A stretch of DNA of 9,187 bases from positions 1 through 9,187 of the forward strand of contig JBBQEJ010000194.1 of the NCBI GenBank assembly GCA_038320555.1, given 5' to 3'. Origin of the DNA: JALZOC01 sp038320555 (lineage in GTDB: Bacteria > Acidobacteriota > Vicinamibacteria > Vicinamibacterales > 2-12-FULL-66-21). The notes under the pieces were generated by a model. The model did no database searches. It saw nothing but the letters and a program-made list of their open reading frames with translations, and had not been told where the DNA came from. The position numbers and the translations under genes were made by a program. This document shows positions 1 to 6,239 of this stretch, piece by piece (the first letter of the stretch is position 1; every line of letters begins with the position of its first letter).

Positions 1-232
1 TTTCACTAGACAGTTTGACATCGCTCGAGAGTAGGCGGAGAAGACGATCTCGCGCGGAGCAAGCAGAGACGCAGAGAACGCCGAGAAAGGCTGCGTGGTG
101 ACCCTTCTGCTCGCGCAAACGCGAGCTGCCGGAAGGGCATGAGCAGCCGCTTTCTTACGTGTCTTCTCCGCGTGCTTTGCGCTCTCTGCGCGAAATTCGT
201 CGTCAGCTCTGAACATCGGGGACCGTCGGAGG
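1..232. other. Gene-free stretch at left edge, repeat-bearing
   Basis: No credible coding region is seen here. The deacetylase gene ends at 233 on the minus strand, so this is its 3' flank. The stretch is dominated by an imperfect palindromic element at about 38-197, described separately. Two plus-strand frames read only a few residues from the left edge before stopping (TAG at 7-9 and at 32-34). Either could be the tail of a gene lying outside the window, but too little remains to tell. Confidence 0.6.
38..197. repeat. Imperfect palindromic intergenic element
   Basis: The core is a hairpin. CTCGCG (110-115) and CGCGAG (120-125) form a perfect 6-bp stem around a CAAA loop. Outside it CCCTTC (102-107) pairs with GAAGGG (132-137), and GAAAGGCTGC (85-94) pairs with 143-154 if a two-base bulge is allowed. 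The flanks are purine-rich 'GCAGAGACGCAGAGAACG'-type sequence on the left (about 61-86) and an inverted relative on the right (166-196). The whole therefore resembles a BIME/REP-like element. A relative of the flank recurs at 5281-5330. There is no open reading frame or target-site evidence of a transposon. A role as a transcript 3'-end structure for the deacetylase gene is possible, but no T-tract supports a terminator. Confidence 0.6.
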
Positions 233-1033
233 TCAGTCTGACCCCAGTTCCAGCGATTGCTCATAGCTCACATTCACCAGATACCTGCTCCCCAGCGCGT
301 CTCCCAGCGGGTCGGCGCGCTCGTCGCAGAATCCGAAGTGCAAATGTGGCCGCCAGCCCTCCGCGTGCCGGAATCTGCCCGAGAGCGTTCCCATGGTCCG
401 GCTGAACTCGTCCATCGTCTCCAAATAGCTGCTCATGCCCTGCGTGGCGTTGAGGAAGCGCTGCTGACTCGCGTGGCAGGCGAGCGCGGCGCGTTTGAGA
501 TCGTGGACAGCCGTCGTGTCCACGAACGCCCCAGGGAACACCCGCCGCCGCAGCCCGTCGCGCAGGCCGTGCGGGCTCGCGTGATAAATCGTCACGGCCG
601 TGCTCACGGGCGTGCGCGAAGGCGTCGTGCGATAGCCAGGGATACCCCGCGCAAAGGCTGCCGTCAGCGCCAGGCGCGCCGTGTTCATGTGATCTTCCAT
701 GTAGTCCTGCGGCGAGTGCGTCAGGATCACGGACGGATCGACCTGGCGGACAATCGCGCTCAACCGGCGCAGTGTCCGATTGTCATAGAACACCTGGAGG
801 TCGTCGCAGATCGGCGGGTGCCACGTCGCGCCCATGAGCTTCGTCGCGGCTCTCGCCTCGCGGCGCCGCACGCGGGCTGTTTCCCTGGGCGGCAGGATCA
901 TGCTTCCAAGATTACCGGTCGACAGGTTCATGCAATGGATCTGCCAGCCGGCATCGCGCAGCAGCATCAACGTGCCCGCCATCATGAACTCGATGTCGTC
1001 GGGGTGTGCGGCAATTGCCACTGCGCGTCGCAC
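233..1033 (-). CDS. PIG-L/LmbE family zinc deacetylase
   Basis: Intact 266-residue protein of the PIG-L (LmbE/MshB-like) family. These are metal-dependent hydrolases that remove acetyl groups from N-acetylglucosaminyl-type substrates; the substrate here cannot be read from sequence. The N-terminal strand leads into the signature AHPDD (residues 9-13), giving zinc ligands His10 and Asp13. A second motif, HSPQDYMEDHMNTAR (106-120), supplies the third ligand, His115. No signal peptide or membrane segment is seen, so it is probably cytoplasmic. The start is GTG at 1033; no ATG lies nearby upstream and the Shine-Dalgarno is weak. The start lies 22 bases after the stop of the oxidoreductase gene on the same strand, so the two probably form one transcript. 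A pairing of this kind fits deacetylation plus oxidation of an amino-sugar-like compound, which is inference. The family call is firm; the substrate is unknown. Confidence 0.9.
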   Translation of the reverse strand: MRRAVAIAAHPDDIEFMMAGTLMLLRDAGWQIHCMNLSTGNLGSMILPPRETARVRRREARAATKLMGATWHPPICDDLQVFYDNRTLRRLSAIVRQVDPSVILTHSPQDYMEDHMNTARLALTAAFARGIPGYRTTPSRTPVSTAVTIYHASPHGLRDGLRRRVFPGAFVDTTAVHDLKRAALACHASQQRFLNATQGMSSYLETMDEFSRTMGTLSGRFRHAEGWRPHLHFGFCDERADPLGDALGSRYLVNVSYEQSLELGSD

Positions 1034-1055
1034 GATGTCTTTCGATCGAGGGCGC

Positions 1056-2102
1056 TTAGTCAGATGGGATCTCCGAAATCTTCACGGGCCGTCCCTCCGC
1101 AGCAGACCTGTCGGCGGCGGCGATCACGCGATGTGTCGTGAACGCGTCGCCGAAGCTGGTGAGCGGCATGTCCTTTCCCTCGTCCAGCGCGTCGAAGAAT
1201 GCCTGGAACTGTGTCTGGTAGGGATGGTCCCCTACGTCGCCGCTGTCGAGCAGCTTCATCGACAGGTTGCTCCAGGCGTTGCGGTCCAAGCCTGCCAGCT
1301 TCTGGGAATGAAACTTGTTGTCGAGGATGCTGCCGTCGCTTCCCACCAGGTGCGTGTGAAAGTAGTAGGGCTGCAGACAATCGACGACCGCCGCGCACTT
1401 GCCCACGCTGCCGTCCGTGAATTTGAGGATGCTGGTCGACGTCGTTCGGTATTCGTAAGGCGTGAACAGCGGATTCTAGCTGTTGGTGGCGTAGCTGGTA
1501 ACTTCTTCGACATCGGCATTCATGCACAACAGCAGCGCGTCGAGCGCATGGCACCCCGCTGTGAGAAGTGCGCTCCCGCCAAGGTTCCGTTTGATGTTCC
1601 AGCGGTACTGGCCGTACCACGGTCCGATGCCGTGGTAGTAGTCCACCTCGCCGTAATGCAGCCTTCCGACGAGGCCGGAGTCGAGGACAGCCTTCGTCGC
1701 CACGAATTGCGACGAATACCGGCACTCGAAGCAGACGCACACCTTGACGCCGGTTTCCCGGACTGCCTTCTTCATTGCCAGAATGTCGCGCCATTCAACG
1801 GCCAGCGGCTTTTCGACGATCACGTGCTTGCCGTGGCGCGCCGCTTTGATGAACTGGGCCGCGTGCTGATCCGGGTAGCCTGTGATGTCGACAACTTGCA
1901 CGAGCGGATCGGCCAGCATCGCGTCAAGATCCGAATTCACGGTGATAGGGGAGCCGTGCCGGGTGCTGAGCTCCGCCGGCGAGAGCGGCCGCGACGACCA
2001 CACAGCCGTGACCCTCGCCTGCCGGCTGGCGTTTATAGCGCCGATGTGTGCCCCGGCGGCCCAGCTGTACCCAACAACCGCGACATTGTAACCACTGCTC
2101 AT
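1056..2102 (-). pseudogene. Gfo/Idh/MocA oxidoreductase interrupted by an amber codon
   Basis: NAD(P)-dependent sugar or cyclitol oxidoreductase with a Rossmann N-domain and a C-terminal substrate domain. From ATG at 2102 the frame shows the nucleotide loop VVGYSWAAGAH (residues 9-19; the usual second Gly is Ser13), the EKP motif (97-99) that contacts the nicotinamide, and GCHALD (183-188) with the expected catalytic His185. At codon 209 (1478-1476) the frame hits TAG. It then continues in the same frame, without another stop, as NPLFTPYEYRTTSTSILKF and on to a normal C-terminus ending EISEIPSD at TAA (1058-1056). Without the stop it would be about 348 residues, a normal family length. A single change from CAG or AAG would create the stop. 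GTG at 2123 is an alternative start, but ATG 2102 sits better relative to the Rossmann strand. The gene is either a recent pseudogene, a base error, or a suppressed stop. The deacetylase gene follows 22 bases downstream. Confidence 0.85.
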
Positions 2103-2320
2103 AGGCGGCACAGACACTAGCACGCGTGGTGTACAGCGGCAAACGCAGAGGGCGGTGTAGTATCCCCAGCCATAGGATCTGATCTTTCGCGCCGCGACTT
2201 TTTGGAACTGGCGGCCGCTGGTGACACGTATGCGGCCTTACCAGCCGCGCGGCGTCGCGCGAGACCAGATGCGATCGCGCCCAGGCTTCTGATGCCTCAG
2301 GATCTGAAAACGACACTGCG
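2103..2320 (+). other. Divergent intergenic region with broken Tat-signal leader
   Basis: This gap separates the minus-strand oxidoreductase from the plus-strand isomerase. From 2181 one plus frame reads DLSRRDFLELAAA, a textbook twin-arginine (Tat) signal core, followed by an Ala-rich stretch (AALPAARRR). That frame then runs to a stop just past 2321 and is offset by one from the isomerase. The isomerase's own frame, open from 2225, reads QASDASGSENDTAMFQ across the start. Restoring one C in the CCC run at 2280-2282 joins the two as APQASDASGSENDTAMF. The leader frame has no ATG, GTG or TTG between 2124 and 2181, so its start is also missing or altered. The original isomerase was probably a Tat-exported or Tat-leader protein. 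The promoters for both directions should lie in 2103-2180. A TAGTAT near 2158 could be a -10 box, but no -35 partner is evident. Confidence 0.65.
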
Positions 2321-3313
2321 ATGTTCCAGGTTGGATTGAACCCGTACGGGCTCGCGCATACGGTAGGCCTCCAGGGGCTCGGCACGCCGCGGGCCAATCC
2401 CGACGGTATCGGGCTGCACGGCTTCATTCGCGTCGCGCGTGAGATCGATGCGAAGTGTATCGAGCTCGATGGCAGGTGGCTGGCGCCGCTCGACGACGAC
2501 GAACTTGCGCGTCTTGGCGACCAGCTGGCGCCGGTTCCACGGGTGTGCAGCTATTGGCTGCAGCACGAGCCGGGTGAAACCCTTGAGGAGGCGATCCGCG
2601 CCACGCGCGCGATCGGCGGCTCGATCATCCGCATGCACCTCACGCCCGTACTCGAGGGCGCTCGTGCCCGGCTGGGTCCGCGCTGGAATGACATGCTGCG
2701 CCATGCGCGGACGACGCTCAATCGCGAGGCCCGCCGGGCGGCGGACGCGGGCCTGATCGTGGCGATTGAAAACCACCAGGATCTGGGCAGCGACGAGCTT
2801 CTCGCATTCGCCGGGGAGGCGGGCGACAACGTCGGGTTGGCGCTCGATACGGGCAATCCTTTCGCGGTCGGCGAAGATCCGGTCGCGTTCGCCATCCGCA
2901 TCGCACCCAGGGTCCGGCACGTGCACCTGAAAGATTACGTGTCGCAGTTCACCGCCGAGGGTTTCCGCCTGGTGCGCTGCGCGATTGGCGATGGCTGCGT
3001 GCCGTTTCAGGAGCTCGCGGCGGTGTTCGGCGCCCACACGCCTTCGCTCACCGCGTCGATCGAAGTGGGCGCGCTCGACGCGCGCCATATCCGCGTGTTC
3101 GATCCGGACTGGTGGCAAGGCTATCCACCGCGGCCCGCGGGCGAGCTCCTGACCGCCCTCGACCGGCTCAAGACGAAGCGTCTCGATGATAATGAGGATT
3201 ACCGTACGCCGTGGGAACGGCTGGAGCCCGCGCCCGCGATCATCGCGTACGAGCTGGCGCAGTTGCGCCGCAGCGTCGAGAATCTCAAAGCGCTCGGCTG
3301 GATACGAAGGTGA
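2321..3313 (+). CDS. Sugar phosphate isomerase/epimerase-like TIM-barrel protein
   Basis: A 330-residue TIM-barrel protein of the xylose-isomerase-like / AP-endonuclease-2 superfamily, which interconverts sugars or cyclitols using a divalent metal. The expected metal-ligand set is visible at strand ends: Glu150 in VAIENHQD, Asp176 in LALDTGNP, His202 in VRHVHLKDY and Glu248 in SIEVGALD. The exact substrate cannot be assigned. The ATG at 2321 has no Shine-Dalgarno, and the sequence just upstream encodes a frameshifted Tat leader. This ATG may therefore be an internal methionine of a longer ancestral protein. If translated from here the product is cytoplasmic. The stop at 3311-3313 lies four bases before the dehydrogenase start, so the two genes are almost certainly co-transcribed. 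The long C-terminal tail after the last barrel motif (about residues 265-330) is rich in Arg and Leu and is probably helical. Confidence 0.82.
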   Translation: MFQVGLNPYGLAHTVGLQGLGTPRANPDGIGLHGFIRVAREIDAKCIELDGRWLAPLDDDELARLGDQLAPVPRVCSYWLQHEPGETLEEAIRATRAIGGSIIRMHLTPVLEGARARLGPRWNDMLRHARTTLNREARRAADAGLIVAIENHQDLGSDELLAFAGEAGDNVGLALDTGNPFAVGEDPVAFAIRIAPRVRHVHLKDYVSQFTAEGFRLVRCAIGDGCVPFQELAAVFGAHTPSLTASIEVGALDARHIRVFDPDWWQGYPPRPAGELLTALDRLKTKRLDDNEDYRTPWERLEPAPAIIAYELAQLRRSVENLKALGWIRR

Positions 3314-3315
3314 GG
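3306..3315 (+). promoter_or_regulatory. Ribosome binding site fixing the SDR start
   Basis: GAAGGTGAGG overlaps the isomerase stop codon. Its AAGG lies seven bases before the ATG at 3318. This decides the start of the dehydrogenase at 3318 rather than the in-frame ATG at 3186 inside the isomerase gene, and it suggests translational coupling. Confidence 0.75.
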
Positions 3316-3317
3316 CA

Positions 3318-4133
3318 ATGACCGATCAAGAGTTCTCGCTCAAGGGAGAAGTCGCCCTGGTCACCGGCTCGGGCCGCGGCCTCGGACACGCGATTGCGTC
3401 GCGCCTCGCGGAGCTCGGCGCCGATGTGGCCATTCACGATCAGCAAACCTCGGCACCCGCAGAGTTCGGCGAGTTTCCGGATCTGGATGCGTCGCTTGCT
3501 GCGATCGCCCGTCATGGCACGAAGAGCTTCGCGGTTGTCGGCAACATCGCCGACGAAGCACAGGTCATGAAAATAGCGCGCGCCGTGGAGTCGACGCTGG
3601 GTCCGCTGTCGATCCTCGTCAACGCTGCCGGCGGCGACATCGGCGCGAAGGGCGGGAAGCCCAACCCGAACGACGCACTCCACATCAAGCTCGAAGACAT
3701 CCGTGCGTTGCTCGATCGCAACCTCGTGGGCACGATGCTGATGTGCCAGGCGGTCGTCAGCGGCATGGTCGCCCGGCGCCGCGGGTCGGTCGTCAACATC
3801 GCGTCCGCGGCCGGCCACTTCGGCACCTCTCCGGAAGTGGCGTACTCGACGATCAAGGCCGCCATTGTTCACTTCACCAGGTGCCTCGCCTTTGAAACGA
3901 GGCGGCATCACGTGCGGGTGAATTGCGTCAGTCCCGGCGCCACCGCGACGGCGCGCTTCCTCAAGACCCGCACGATCGACCCCGCGATGCTCGTTGACGA
4001 TGGGACGCTGGAGCGGTACGGCAGACCTCGCGACCAGGCAAACGCGGTCGCATTTCTGTGCTCGCCGGCTGCGAAGTTCATCCACGGGCAGGTATTGCGC
4101 GTGGACGGAGGGCTGACGCTGTACGCTAGTTAA
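3318..4133 (+). CDS. Short-chain dehydrogenase/reductase (SDR), NAD(P)-dependent
   Basis: A 271-residue classical SDR oxidoreductase, acting on an alcohol or ketone of a sugar-like substrate. Motifs appear in the classical order: cofactor loop TGSGRGLG (residues 16-23), NAAG (102-105) and the catalytic tetrad Asn135, Ser163, Tyr176 and Lys180 (the last two as YSTIK). The PG of the SPGATAT segment follows, and the family C-terminus reads GQVLRVDGGLTLYAS. An acidic residue, Asp41 in IHDQQ, ends the second strand region, which leans towards NAD(H) over NADP(H). A short insertion (QQTSAPAEFGEFPDLD, 42-57) precedes the second helix. The start at ATG 3318 is set by a good ribosome binding site. The gene follows the isomerase by four bases, implying a joint pathway. 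Substrate not recognisable from sequence. Confidence 0.9.
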   Translation: MTDQEFSLKGEVALVTGSGRGLGHAIASRLAELGADVAIHDQQTSAPAEFGEFPDLDASLAAIARHGTKSFAVVGNIADEAQVMKIARAVESTLGPLSILVNAAGGDIGAKGGKPNPNDALHIKLEDIRALLDRNLVGTMLMCQAVVSGMVARRRGSVVNIASAAGHFGTSPEVAYSTIKAAIVHFTRCLAFETRRHHVRVNCVSPGATATARFLKTRTIDPAMLVDDGTLERYGRPRDQANAVAFLCSPAAKFIHGQVLRVDGGLTLYAS

Positions 4134-4260
4134 AGTTCTAACGTTCTAACGTTCCAAAGTGGTGACTGATTGGAGTCCGAACTGCAACACGGTTAGAACC
4201 TTGAACATTGGAACATTAGAGAACTTTAGAACTCTAGAACTTTAGAACCTTAGAACTTTT
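4132..4260. repeat. Phased 8-bp repeat array with inverted halves
   Basis: Directly after the SDR stop come three phased 8-mers in one orientation: GTTCTAAC (4135-4142), GTTCTAAC (4143-4150) and GTTCCAAA (4151-4158). After a spacer of about 40 bases the complementary type appears. Looser GAAC-headed units span about 4195-4220. Then five exactly phased 8-mers run from 4221 to 4260: GAACTTTA, GAACTCTA, GAACTTTA, GAACCTTA and GAACTTTT. The ends are perfect inverted repeats: AAAGTTCTAA (4132-4141) and TTAGAACTTT (4250-4259). A transcript crossing it could fold back in many registers. The array is AT-rich, against GC-rich flanks. Function unknown. It separates the SDR from the DenD-like gene and leaves that gene without a Shine-Dalgarno. 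Confidence 0.85.
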
Positions 4261-4263
4261 CAA

Positions 4264-5256
4264 ATGAAAGTGGTCATCACGGGCGGCGCGGGGTTCCTCG
4301 GGACGCGTCTTGCGCGTAAACTGCTGGAGCGCGGAACGCTGCAAAATGGGGAAGGGCGCGATCGGCGGATCGATGAGATCGTGCTCGTCGACGTGACCGC
4401 CCCGCCGGCAATCGCCGACGCACGCGTGTCCGCTGTCACCGGAGATATCTCCGATCCCACGCTCCTCAACGGCGTCATCGACGCTGACACGGCCGCGATC
4501 TTTCACCTCGCGGCCATCGTCAGCGGGATGGCTGAAGCCGATTTCGATCTGGGCATCCGCATCAACGTGGACGCGACGCGCCACCTGCTCGAACAATGCC
4601 GTCGCGGCGGCCGCTCTCCGCGGGTCGTGTTCACGAGCTCCATCGCGGTGTACGGCGGCGACCTGCCCGAAGTCATCAGCGAGACGACGGCGCTCAATCC
4701 GCAGACGTCCTACGGAGTACAGAAAGCGATTGGCGAGTTGCTGATCGGCGATTACACCCGGAAGGGATTCATCGACGGACGAGCCCTGCGGTTGCCGACG
4801 ATCAGCGTCCGTCCCGGCCGGCCCAATGCTGCCGCCTCGTCATTCGCCAGCGGCATCGTCCGCGAGCCATTGAATGGCGAGGACGCCGTGTGTCCGGTCG
4901 ATCCCGGCACGCCCGTGTGGCTCGCGTCGCCGGACACGGCGATTGACAGCCTCATCGCCGGGCACGACCTTCCGTCGGCTGCGTTCGGCAACTGCCGGTG
5001 GGTCAACGTCCCGGGTCTCTCGGTCACGGCCGGGGAGATGGTGGCATCGCTCGAGCGAGTGGCCGGCCCCGAAGTGGCAAAGCGGGTGCGATGGGCACGC
5101 GACCCGCGAATCGAACGCATGATGCGCGGCTGGCCCGGTAAGGGTGACAACGCACGCGCACGCGCGCTCGGCTTTCCTGCCGACGAGAGCTTCGACGCGA
5201 TCATCCGTCGCCATATCGAAGACATGGAGCGCATCTCACCATCGCGCTCAATGTAG
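4264..5256 (+). CDS. denD: D-erythronate dehydrogenase-like NAD-dependent epimerase/dehydratase
   Basis: A 330-residue extended SDR. The cofactor loop is GGAGFLG (residues 7-13), Asp43 ends the second strand (VLVDV), and HLAAIVSG (81-88) follows. The catalytic residues are Ser125 or Ser126 (TSSIAVYG), Tyr150 and Lys154 (YGVQK). The overall pattern matches the DenD family, which oxidises D-erythronate at C2 for C4 sugar-acid catabolism. The features used are the RGTLQ...IDEIVLVD spacing, LRLPTISVRPGRPNAAASSFASG, and the C-terminal GWPG...RARALGFPADESFDAII. DenD genes normally sit with a 3-oxo-tetronate kinase and aldolase, which are absent here, so a related sugar-acid or nucleotide-sugar substrate is possible. 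The start at ATG 4264 lies four bases after the 8-bp repeat array and has no Shine-Dalgarno. It is on the same strand as the SDR, 130 bases downstream. Confidence 0.75.
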   Translation: MKVVITGGAGFLGTRLARKLLERGTLQNGEGRDRRIDEIVLVDVTAPPAIADARVSAVTGDISDPTLLNGVIDADTAAIFHLAAIVSGMAEADFDLGIRINVDATRHLLEQCRRGGRSPRVVFTSSIAVYGGDLPEVISETTALNPQTSYGVQKAIGELLIGDYTRKGFIDGRALRLPTISVRPGRPNAAASSFASGIVREPLNGEDAVCPVDPGTPVWLASPDTAIDSLIAGHDLPSAAFGNCRWVNVPGLSVTAGEMVASLERVAGPEVAKRVRWARDPRIERMMRGWPGKGDNARARALGFPADESFDAIIRRHIEDMERISPSRSM

Positions 5257-5341
5257 AACGGAGTCTTTTGGTCTCTCTTTGAGATCGCGGAGCATTTCGC
5301 GCGAGGACGCTGAGCACGCCGAGAGGCGCGGGTTGATTGAA
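5257..5341 (+). repeat. Dispersed intergenic repeat, second copy
   Basis: The gap after the DenD-like gene contains a copy of the purine-rich motif seen at the left edge. Positions 5306-5324 match 68-86 at 17 of 19 bases (GACGCTGAGCACGCCGAGA here). The ATTTCGCGC at about 5294-5302 matches the reverse complement of the right flank of the palindrome (188-196). The copy abuts a truncated gene scrap immediately to its right. No terminator with a T-tract is seen. Confidence 0.6.
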
Positions 5342-5344
5342 TAA

Positions 5345-5504
5345 GCGCTCGTGCGCTTCGATCCAGGGACCGGGAAGTTTCAGACGTGGGCCATCCCGTC
5401 CGGCGGTGGGGTCGTGCGCAACATGATGGCGACCAAGGAGGGGAACCTCGTAATCGCCGAGAGCGGCGTCAACCAAGGTGGCGCTCGTGGAGGTGCAGAG
5501 GTGA
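5345..5504 (+). pseudogene. C-terminal remnant of a streptogramin-lyase-like (Vgb) beta-propeller
   Basis: After an in-frame TAA at 5342-5344 the sequence reads ALVRFDPGTGKFQTWAIP, then SGGGVVRNMMATKEGNLVIA, then ESGVN. This is the last blade of a virginiamycin-B-lyase/streptogramin-lyase-type propeller (Vgb family), which in these bacteria is often a secreted seven-bladed protein. After GVN at 5471-5473 the frame goes off. With one fewer base at 5474 it continues as NKVALVEVQR and ends at TGA 5502-5504, exactly the ending expected of the family. So there are two lesions: the N-terminal blades are missing, replaced by the dispersed repeat, and there is a one-base insertion. A full family member is about 300 residues or more; only about 50 codons remain. 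The scrap could have been translated from GTG 5351, but that product is unlikely to fold. Confidence 0.7.
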
Positions 5505-5544
5505 GGGCTTTTGACTTTCAGGCCGTCCATGATTTGATCGAAGG

Positions 5545-6237
5545 ATGGCCAGGTCACTCACTCCGCGGTTCAGTGTCGAGACGCTGCGATTCCTCCGCGC
5601 TCTGAAACGCAACAACGAGCGCGACTGGTTCAAAGCGCGTCGCGATCGCTACGACCAGTTCGTGCGCGCGCCGATGGTGGACGTCATCGAGCAGCTCGAT
5701 CGCGATTTCCGCCGCTTCGCTCCTGAGCTCATCGCGTCTCCTCGCCTGTCGCTCTATCGCATTTATCGCGACACGCGGTTCAGCGACAACAAGGCGCCGC
5801 TCAAGACTAACATCGCCGCGTCGTTTCCGTGGCGCGGCCTGCCGAAGCATGAAGGGGCCGGACTCTATCTCGAGGTTGGCCCGGGGTGGGTGTGGGCCGG
5901 AGGCGGCATGTGGGCTCCCCAGCCGCCGCAGCTGCACCGGGTGCGCGAGCACATCGCCAACACGTATCCGGAGATTCAGCGCATCGCGCACGCGGCGCCG
6001 TTCAGGCGTGCGGTCGGGCCACTGGAAGGCGAGCGGTTGACCCGCGTGCCACGGGGTTTTGCGAAGGACGATCCCGCCGGCGACTTCCTGAAGCACCGCC
6101 GATTTGTCGCCGGCCGCGAATTCCCTGCGAACTTTGCCACGAGCCCCTCGTTCTATCCGACAGTCCTCCGCACGTTCAAAGCCATCCTGCCGCTGGTGCG
6201 CTTTCTCAACGAGCCGCTGATCGACGAAAGCGACTAG
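5545..6237 (+). CDS. DUF2461 (TIGR02453) family protein
   Basis: Intact 230-residue member of the DUF2461/TIGR02453 family, whose biochemical function is not established. Recognised by the N-terminal TLRFLRALKRNNERDWFKAR (residues 13-32), the central RIYRDTRFSDNKAPLKTNI (72-90) and LYLEVGPGWVWAGGGMWAPQ (107-126). There is no signal peptide or transmembrane segment, so the protein is presumably cytoplasmic. ATG 5545 is the only possible start: the frame closes at TGA 5530-5532 just upstream. A GAAGG sits directly against the ATG, which is unusually close for a Shine-Dalgarno, so initiation may be weak. It is the last plus-strand gene and faces the receptor gene. It seems unrelated to the sugar genes and may be a stand-alone gene. 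Confidence 0.9.
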   Translation: MARSLTPRFSVETLRFLRALKRNNERDWFKARRDRYDQFVRAPMVDVIEQLDRDFRRFAPELIASPRLSLYRIYRDTRFSDNKAPLKTNIAASFPWRGLPKHEGAGLYLEVGPGWVWAGGGMWAPQPPQLHRVREHIANTYPEIQRIAHAAPFRRAVGPLEGERLTRVPRGFAKDDPAGDFLKHRRFVAGREFPANFATSPSFYPTVLRTFKAILPLVRFLNEPLIDESD

Positions 6238-6239
6238 GC

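Noticed and set aside
15..43. TTGACA at 15-20 as a promoter -35 box
   Set aside because: No acceptable -10 box lies 16-18 bases downstream and no plus-strand gene follows.
257..1141. Long plus-strand frame opposite the deacetylase gene
   Set aside because: Arg/His/Ala-rich shadow with no family motif; the opposite strand encodes clear PIG-L motifs.
1476..1478. Pyrrolysine or programmed recoding at the amber codon
   Set aside because: The family has no known pyrrolysine at this place and no recoding structure or pyl gene is seen. Mutation or base error is far more likely.
834..2120. 428-codon plus-strand frame opposite the oxidoreductase
   Set aside because: A high-GC antisense shadow. The minus strand carries the Rossmann, EKP and GCHALD motifs. 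The shadow's length is not evidence of coding.
3186..3317. Upstream in-frame ATG as start of the SDR
   Set aside because: It lies inside the isomerase gene and would add a non-homologous Arg-rich tail. ATG 3318 has a proper ribosome site and the normal family N-terminus.
4132..4260. CRISPR array or direct-repeat spacer structure
   Set aside because: Units are 8 bp, adjacent and without unique spacers of constant length; no cas genes are nearby.
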